From: Calditrichaceae bacterium
GTDB lineage: Bacteria; Calditrichota; Calditrichia; Calditrichales; Calditrichaceae
Assembly (NCBI GenBank): GCA_030592985.1
Contig: JAUVIB010000160.1
Coordinates: 1-7,162 of the forward strand
Length of the DNA: 7,162 nt
Reading direction: 5' to 3'
The notes below the pieces were generated by a model. It did no database searches. It was given only the letters and a program-made list of their open reading frames with translations, and had not been told where the DNA came from. The position numbers and the translations under genes are program-made. Positions 1 to 4,674 of the stretch are shown here, in pieces. Each line of letters starts with the position of its first letter. Within the stretch, counting starts at the first letter, position 1.

Positions 1-473
1 ATTATGTTGATTTTGGCGTCATGGGTTGGAATATGCCTAAGGTAGCTTCAATGGCCTGGGTACTGACAACGACTACAGGCGCCTTCGGGCCAAGTGAATT
101 AGCAATACCAACAGAATTTAAGGACATATATGATACAGCTGTAGCAAACACAGCAATACGTCCTGAAATAATCCAGGAAGCGGGGATTATACCAAAGAAA
201 TATTTACTTGAACAAAATTATCCCAATCCCTTTAATCCGACAACAACATTTCGTTATCATATCCAAAATTCTGAACGTGTAGCTTTAACCATATTTAACA
301 GTAGAGGACAAATTATATCATGCTTGGTTAATAACTACCAGGATGCCGGTATTTATCGTGTTCAGTGGGATGGTAAAGATTTACATGGTGTTAAGATGCC
401 GAGCGGTATGTATTTTGCATTTCTTAATACACCAAGCTATTCCAAAGCCATTAAAATTATACTTGTTAAATAA
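1..473 (+). CDS. C-terminal part of a secreted protein with T9SS-type sorting domain (5' partial)
   Basis: The reading frame is open from the left edge (first full codon at 3, reading YVDFGVMGWNMP) to the TAA at 471-473, so this is the tail of a longer protein. The ATG at 21 is internal: nothing like a ribosome site precedes it and coding continues upstream. The last 90 residues (201-470) open with YLLEQNYPNPFNP, continue with strand-like stretches (TTFRYHI, VALTIFNSRGQII), a W-D-G turn, and PSGMYFAFL, and end in IKIILVK. This is the layout of type A sorting / FlgD-Ig-like C-terminal domains that guide cargo through the type IX secretion system in the FCB group. The 60-odd residues before it belong to an unrecognised domain, so the enzymatic or binding role cannot be given. 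It is separated from the downstream operon by a terminator and so is a different transcription unit. The sorting-domain call is firm; the function is unknown. Confidence 0.85.
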   Translation, partial: YVDFGVMGWNMPKVASMAWVLTTTTGAFGPSELAIPTEFKDIYDTAVANTAIRPEIIQEAGIIPKKYLLEQNYPNPFNPTTTFRYHIQNSERVALTIFNSRGQIISCLVNNYQDAGIYRVQWDGKDLHGVKMPSGMYFAFLNTPSYSKAIKIILVK

Positions 474-479
474 TTTATC

Positions 480-517
480 AAATCCCTGTCATCTGTTTTG
501 ACAGGGATTTATATTTT
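480..517 (+). terminator. Rho-independent terminator after the T9SS-cargo gene
   Basis: A perfect 12-bp stem pairs 480-491 (AAATCCCTGTCA) with 499-510 (TGACAGGGATTT) around a 7-nt loop (TCTGTTT). The right arm runs into a T-rich stretch ending TATTTT at 517. It begins 7 bases after the stop codon at 473. The A-rich left flank is short, so it may also work weakly on the other strand, but no minus-strand gene is seen ending here. Confidence 0.88.
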
Positions 518-544
518 GTTTCATTTACATTACACGTTTTTATT

Positions 545-657
545 GCCATAGAAGCACAGAGATACTTGCAAAAAAATACTTTAGTTTATCAATTTTATTA
601 AGTTAACTAATTTTGAATAAAACAAATAATATGTTATTAATCCCTGTGCTCTGTGGC
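545..657. repeat. Imperfect inverted repeat pair of a GCCACAGAGCACAG-type interspersed repeat
   Basis: The left arm, 545-563, reads GCCATAGAAGCACAGAGAT. The right arm, 640-657, read on the minus strand, is GCCACAGAGCACAGGGAT. They match except for two substitutions and one extra A in the left arm, and lie inverted about 76 bases apart. The flanks are also A/T-rich and loosely complementary. The arms resemble the short 'gccacagaggcacagag' repeats that recur in intergenic DNA of many environmental genomes; this resemblance is from memory and was not searched. The interior has no ORF. It could be a decayed MITE-like or REP-like element, or a long-loop RNA hairpin. The pairing is seen directly; the family identity is a guess. 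Confidence 0.5.
585..615 (+). promoter_or_regulatory. Possible Bacteroidota-style promoter for the outer-membrane operon
   Basis: TAATTTTG at 608-615 fits the TAnnTTTG -7 element known for the primary sigma factor of Bacteroidota. TTTA at 585-588 lies exactly 19 bases upstream, one mismatch from the TTTG -33 element. It would start transcription around 620, giving a leader of about 155 bases that contains the right repeat arm. In such AT-rich DNA this match could be chance, and the host may not use this consensus. Confidence 0.22.
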
Positions 658-686
658 TAATAAGTAATTCAAAGTAGTTTGTAATC

Positions 687-692
687 TATAAT
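687..692 (+). promoter_or_regulatory. Possible -10 element (TATAAT) upstream of the operon
   Basis: A perfect TATAAT hexamer lies about 87 bases before the chosen start at 779. No recognisable -35 hexamer lies 16-18 bases upstream (that stretch reads AGTAATTC) and there is no extended -10 TG. It is an alternative to the candidate at 585-615, and AT richness makes chance likely. Confidence 0.18.
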
Positions 693-765
693 TGCATAAA
701 AAAAATCTGTAAAGTTTAGAAAATTAGAATTTTTGATTTATGGTTTCTTGGTTCATTTAATTCAT

Positions 766-771
766 GAGGAA
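766..771 (+). promoter_or_regulatory. Ribosome binding site deciding the start of the small barrel gene
   Basis: GAGGAA lies 7 bases before the ATG at 779-781, an ideal Shine-Dalgarno position. It falls inside the codons that would follow the upstream ATG at 764. That upstream ATG has only TTCATTTAATTC before it, with no purine-rich site. The downstream start is therefore preferred. Confidence 0.65.
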
Positions 772-778
772 GCTTGCT

Positions 779-1489
779 ATGTCACGTCCTTATATAAAAA
801 GTTTATTAATTTCTTCAATATTTACCCTATTACTTATAAACACAAATGTCTCAGCGCAAGAATCCTCTCATGAGAATAAATGGGGATTTGGACTGGCAGC
901 AAATTATTCTGTTCCCCTTCAGAATTTATTTGATAGATATAATGGTGGACCCAAGATTGCCTTTAAATGGAGTTATATTAAAGATGATCTCATTTATGAG
1001 ATCGAATATTTTTATAGTAAATTTTCATCAGGGAAAATTGAAGAGAGTAAATTTCAGTGGAATTATGACGGAAATTATTATCTCAGCCCAGATGCATCCT
1101 CAGAAATGATGTTTATGGGTTTGATAGGTAATTTAAAATTCCCTATTAAGGTGAATTGGTCCGGCATATCACCGTTCTGGGGTATAGGCGCCGGTTTTAC
1201 ATATTATGAACAGAAAATTGAAAACCTGGTTTTTCCGGGCCAAAGCATTCCCCCTTTAGATGTAAATTTTACTTATTCGCCGGAAAAAGAGAGTAATACT
1301 GCATTAAGCGCCAACATCGGAGCCGGTTTACAATATTTTATGACTCAACAGATATCTTTTACTCTAAGTTTTAAATATAATATACTAATAGCTAATTTAC
1401 GGCCGATGGAAGCCTGGTATTTAGAAAAAGTATCACCAATTCAGCTGTTAGATGTGGGTTTTGAATTTATATATTATTTTACACAATAA
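779..1489 (+). CDS. Small outer-membrane beta-barrel protein, first gene of the operon
   Basis: It encodes 236 residues from the ATG at 779; a longer frame from 764 adds five residues (MRKLA) but lacks a ribosome site. Residues 1-26 form a signal peptide: basic start (SRPYIK), hydrophobic core (SLLISSIFTLLLI), then VSA before Q27. The mature part alternates short aromatic-rich strands with polar loops, as in 8-strand barrels of the OmpX/OmpA-like or 'outer membrane beta-barrel' families. Examples are KWGFGLAANYSVPL, ISPFWGIGAGFTYYEQK, NIGAGLQYFM and ISFTLSFKYNI. The last strand (LLDVGFEFIYYFTQ) is aromatic, like a BAM recognition signal, although the final residue is Q rather than F. No catalytic motif is seen. 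Its stop lies 20 bases before the TonB-dependent receptor, so the two are probably co-transcribed. It may be an accessory porin-like or scaffold component for the receptor; that role is inference. Confidence 0.78.
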   Translation: MSRPYIKSLLISSIFTLLLINTNVSAQESSHENKWGFGLAANYSVPLQNLFDRYNGGPKIAFKWSYIKDDLIYEIEYFYSKFSSGKIEESKFQWNYDGNYYLSPDASSEMMFMGLIGNLKFPIKVNWSGISPFWGIGAGFTYYEQKIENLVFPGQSIPPLDVNFTYSPEKESNTALSANIGAGLQYFMTQQISFTLSFKYNILIANLRPMEAWYLEKVSPIQLLDVGFEFIYYFTQ

Positions 1490-1509
1490 AATCGTTTGAC
1501 GGAGAAACC

Positions 1510-4500
1510 ATGTTTCTATTTAATCATGACTGTAAAAAAATATTACATCTTGTAGTATTTTTTGTCTTTCTTTCTAATCAATATATTTTAGGAGCTACTA
1601 CCGGCAAACTGGCAGGTATGGTTAGTGAAAAGAACGGGAACCCCATTGCCGGTGTTAATATTATTGTGGAAGGACTCTTAATAGGAGGAGCCACGGATAT
1701 TGACGGCAACTTCTTTATTCTCAAAATCCCTCCAGGTCCCTATTCTGTCAGTGCTTCAATGATTGGTTATAAAAAGCACATTATAACAGAAGTCATTATT
1801 CAGGGAGCAAGAACGACGAAAATTAATTTTATTTTAGAGGAAGCTATTATTGAAGGCGAAGAAATCGTTGTGGTTGCAGTTCGTCCGGTGATTGAGGTCG
1901 ATCGAACATCCACCGAATTCATTGTCAGCGCCCAGGATATTGTGCAAGCTCCCATTGTTGGAAATATTAAGCAGTACATGAAACTTATGCCCGGTGTCGG
2001 TGAAGATACCGGAGGAAAGATGATTATTCGTGGTAGTGATAACTCAGATATTGTTATGAATTTTGATGGCATTCCCTTAGATGATTATAAAGATATAAAT
2101 ATGTTTTCCATTGAGGAGGCCTCCATTACTACGGGCGGCATTGGTGCTGAGTATGGTAATGCCCAGGGAGGATTAATTAATGTTATTACCAAGGATGGCG
2201 GGGAAAAACTATCCGGAACGGTTGAATATTCCATCTCTCCACCTCAGCAGGGTCACTGGGGAGAAAATTATTGGGAAGATGCCTATCATTTGGATGTAAA
2301 CGGTAATTCTCGCTTACATTGGGATGATCCCACCTGGGTAAATGAAATAGATACATTAACCGGCCGTAAAGTTCATGAAAAAATCGATTATACGGATATC
2401 ACCAGTCAAAGTATTAAGCTGGCATTATCCGGTCCATTATTTGTGAAAGGACTTCATTTTTCCCTGGGTACTCAATTTAGCCAGGGATCTGGCGGTGCAA
2501 TGGCGGTAACGCGCTATTCGTTGCCTTATACTAACAATAATTGGAAATTAACGTACAGACCCATACCAAGTTTAACACTGCGTACCGGAGGATTTTATTC
2601 CTGGAGTAAAGGATATAATAGCGGTAGTTTTGAAGGTACCGGTGTTAGCTTTAGAACATCCGGTCTCAGTGCACAGGAGATAGAAGGAGCGATCAGGGGA
2701 ATGCGCATAGGCAGTTCAGGGCAGTATATCGACGATCGTAATATATTTTTACCCCTTGATTATTCTGCGGGCGGTACCCATACGAATGAGAACTATTTAC
2801 TTTACTTCGGTGTGACTCATATGTTATCCCGGAGTACATTTTATGATTTAAAAGTTTATCAACAGCAAAGTACCAGTGCAAATCAGGACATTCCTGATAC
2901 CGTGATTGCAAAAGGGCGAACCGATGACAGCGGATGGTATTATATTGAAGGAGGCAAGGGAATAAATTATACCGATGCAAAAACTATACGCAGCGGACTA
3001 AAATTAGATCTTACAAGCCAGATAAGCAAAAGCAATCTTGTTAAAGTCGGAATTGATTATCAGAATTATGATCTATGGCAAACATCGATAACACATGTAG
3101 CGACTGTTCGTTCTCTTTCTAGAATTAGTAATGACTTCGAATCAGGAGAAAGTATAAAGCCTGTTAAAATAGCTGCCTATTTATCTGATAAAATGGAATT
3201 TGGCGGATTGGTTGTTAATGTCGGCGCTCGATATGACTATTTCGATTGGGGAGCAAAGTTTCCGGTAACCTATGCATTAGCGAAATTAGCCCGGCCCTAT
3301 AATTCCTTTACAAGATTTCGGGATTTACCCTCAGAACTGTGGATTGAGCCGAAACCATTAACGGCTCTAAGCCCCAGGTTAGGGCTTTCACATCCGATCG
3401 CTGATAAAGCAACAATCCACTTTTTTTATGGACATTTGTATCAACTTCCTAGTTTCTGGAATATGTATCATGATGAATGGAAAGCAAAAAATCCAAGAAA
3501 TCCGGATAAGGACATCAATAAAAATGGTGTTATTGATCCAACTGAAGAATATAATCGGTTAAATGACACGAGTAATCGATTACGTTATGGAAACCCCAAT
3601 TTAGAATATGAAAAAACGACAAATTTTGAAATGGGTATAGACTGGAATTTTTATCAAAATTATATTCTTACCACAACATTATACTATAAAAGTGCCCAAA
3701 ATCAAGTCAAAGGCGGAAGCACACATCAATTTTGGGATCCAAATCGTGACGCCATCGCTCCTTATATAAATATTAGAAATAATACACAATATGAAGATGC
3801 TAAGGGATTTGAAATTTTTCTAAAAAAACGATTCGGACGCATGTTTTCCTTCCAGGTCTCTTTAAATATTGGATGGGCTACAGAGGGTTGGTCCGGAGAA
3901 CGGGTAAGGACTTATGTGCCGGATGCAAGTTTTGTTGAAAAATACTATTTCGAGAAATATACAGGAGATACAAATGGTGATGGAGTGGTTGATGAGTTGG
4001 ATTCTGGTGCAGAGGTACCGGTTCCTTTGGGTGAAACACGACTTCTCTATTTAAAAAACAAAACAGAAGAAAATATTCAGAGGTTGCAGGATCAAGGGGT
4101 CAACCTGAAGCCTGTAGATGAAATAGATGGATTATATTACTACAGTACCCATTACTCTGCGGCCGGCCACCCCCGGGAGAATATTGAACGTCGAACAAGT
4201 TTAGGACTCATGTTATACCTTGATCTTCCGGATGATTATGGATTTTCGATTTTTGGTTTTAAACCATTCGAAAACTTTCACGCAAATATGACTTATCGAT
4301 ATCATGCTGGACTGCCGTATCAATATACAAGTATGAATGGTATGGCTTTATGGCGAATGGCTCCTTTGAGCAGCAGCGCAAATCTGCGGATGGAAAAGAG
4401 CTTTAATTTTGCCGGACTGAAGAACACCTTATTTTTAACAATCTCGAATTTGTTTAATAATCAGGAATTGAATAATTCAAGTAGTTTTAGTAACGTAGTT

Positions 4501-4644
4501 AATTTGAGTGATTATGTCAATTATGGCTTAGAGGGCTATTCTCCAATTTATGATTATGATGTTGACTATAGAGGTAAAACCGACGGAGGAATTTACCTTG
4601 GCGCTCCAAGAAGGTACGCTTTTGGTTTGCGCATCACTTTTTAA
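1510..4644 (+). CDS. TonB-dependent outer-membrane receptor with N-terminal carboxypeptidase-regulatory-like domain (SusC/CirA-like)
   Basis: This 1044-residue protein is of usual size for large SusC-like transporters, which take up bulky ligands through the outer membrane using TonB-ExbBD energy. GGAGA at 1501-1505 precedes the ATG. A signal peptide ends near A29 (YILGA). Residues 32-116 are a CarboxypepD_reg-like beta-sandwich (GKLAGMVSEKNGNPIAGVNI, DIDGNFFILKIPPGPYSV, IGYKK). EEIVVVAVRP at about 117-126 is a likely TonB box. The plug spans roughly 128-231, with PGVGEDTGGKMIIRGSD (161-177), FDGIPLDD (185-192), GGIGAEYGNAQGG and INVITKDGG. The barrel fills 236-1044 and ends with YAFGLRITF, a proper C-terminal aromatic. 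Oddities: two EF-hand-type loops, at 668-679 (DINKNGVIDPTE) and 820-831 (DTNGDGVVDELD), probably in extracellular loops. It is flanked by a small barrel gene and a secreted-protein gene. The family is certain; the ligand is unknown. Confidence 0.95.
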   Translation: MFLFNHDCKKILHLVVFFVFLSNQYILGATTGKLAGMVSEKNGNPIAGVNIIVEGLLIGGATDIDGNFFILKIPPGPYSVSASMIGYKKHIITEVIIQGARTTKINFILEEAIIEGEEIVVVAVRPVIEVDRTSTEFIVSAQDIVQAPIVGNIKQYMKLMPGVGEDTGGKMIIRGSDNSDIVMNFDGIPLDDYKDINMFSIEEASITTGGIGAEYGNAQGGLINVITKDGGEKLSGTVEYSISPPQQGHWGENYWEDAYHLDVNGNSRLHWDDPTWVNEIDTLTGRKVHEKIDYTDITSQSIKLALSGPLFVKGLHFSLGTQFSQGSGGAMAVTRYSLPYTNNNWKLTYRPIPSLTLRTGGFYSWSKGYNSGSFEGTGVSFRTSGLSAQEIEGAIRGMRIGSSGQYIDDRNIFLPLDYSAGGTHTNENYLLYFGVTHMLSRSTFYDLKVYQQQSTSANQDIPDTVIAKGRTDDSGWYYIEGGKGINYTDAKTIRSGLKLDLTSQISKSNLVKVGIDYQNYDLWQTSITHVATVRSLSRISNDFESGESIKPVKIAAYLSDKMEFGGLVVNVGARYDYFDWGAKFPVTYALAKLARPYNSFTRFRDLPSELWIEPKPLTALSPRLGLSHPIADKATIHFFYGHLYQLPSFWNMYHDEWKAKNPRNPDKDINKNGVIDPTEEYNRLNDTSNRLRYGNPNLEYEKTTNFEMGIDWNFYQNYILTTTLYYKSAQNQVKGGSTHQFWDPNRDAIAPYINIRNNTQYEDAKGFEIFLKKRFGRMFSFQVSLNIGWATEGWSGERVRTYVPDASFVEKYYFEKYTGDTNGDGVVDELDSGAEVPVPLGETRLLYLKNKTEENIQRLQDQGVNLKPVDEIDGLYYYSTHYSAAGHPRENIERRTSLGLMLYLDLPDDYGFSIFGFKPFENFHANMTYRYHAGLPYQYTSMNGMALWRMAPLSSSANLRMEKSFNFAGLKNTLFLTISNLFNNQELNNSSSFSNVVNLSDYVNYGLEGYSPIYDYDVDYRGKTDGGIYLGAPRRYAFGLRITF
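3511..3546 (+). other. EF-hand-type calcium loop in the receptor (residues 668-679)
   Basis: DINKNGVIDPTE fits the 12-residue EF-hand loop at every key place: D1, N3, N5, G6, I8, D9, E12. It follows the polar stretch NPRNPDK and precedes EYNRLND, with no strand-like pattern around it, which suits a long surface loop of the barrel. Calcium binding is inferred from the motif only. Confidence 0.6.
3967..4002 (+). other. Second EF-hand-type calcium loop in the receptor (residues 820-831)
   Basis: DTNGDGVVDELD fits the EF-hand/dockerin loop: D1, N3, D5, G6, V8, D9, D12. It follows KYTG and precedes SGAEVPVPLGETRLLY. The context YTGD-x-NGDG is shared with the loop in the downstream gene (5383-5418). 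Confidence 0.6.
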
Positions 4645-4662
4645 TAAATATTTTGCAGGTGT

Positions 4663-4667
4663 GGAGG
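4663..4667 (+). promoter_or_regulatory. Ribosome binding site of the downstream secreted-protein gene
   Basis: A full GGAGG lies 7 bases before the ATG at 4675-4677 and 18 bases after the receptor stop. It fixes the start of the third gene and supports co-transcription without a separate promoter. Confidence 0.8.
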
Positions 4668-4674
4668 TTATAAA

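Larger units (their letters stand above)
518..778. other. Non-coding intergenic region between two transcription units
   Basis: This very AT-rich gap separates the terminator of the upstream gene from the start of the outer-membrane operon. I see no convincing reading frame in it on either strand. It holds an inverted pair of divergent 18-19-nt repeats (545-563 and 640-657), an 8-bp palindrome AGTTAACT at 601-608, and two weak promoter candidates (585-615 and 687-692). The promoter of the downstream operon must lie here or inside the repeat-bounded segment, unless transcription reads through the terminator. Confidence 0.7.

Noticed and set aside
21..23. ATG at 21 as the start of a complete 150-residue gene
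   Set aside because: The frame is open to the left edge, there is no ribosome site, and the residues before it read as normal protein; the sorting domain needs a secreted body upstream.
545..657. Insertion sequence bounded by the inverted repeats
   Set aside because: The 113-base unit has no transposase remnant and no clear target-site duplication; at most it is a miniature or decayed element.
764..778. ATG at 764 as the start of the small barrel gene
   Set aside because: No Shine-Dalgarno site precedes it, while GAGGAA inside this stretch is ideally placed for the ATG at 779. It adds only five residues, so it cannot be fully excluded.
846..1109. Overlapping 87-residue frame inside the small barrel gene
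   Set aside because: It is a shadow frame: the other frame has a signal peptide and barrel strands, and this one has no ribosome site or recognisable features.
1496..1501. TTGACG just before the receptor as a -35 promoter element
   Set aside because: There is no room for a -10 before the ATG at 1510, and the bases overlap the ribosome site; tight spacing fits co-transcription instead.
1800..2980. Minus-strand frames inside the receptor (1800-2072, 2693-2980)
   Set aside because: They lie opposite a certain TonB receptor, have low-complexity or patternless translations, and no start signals.
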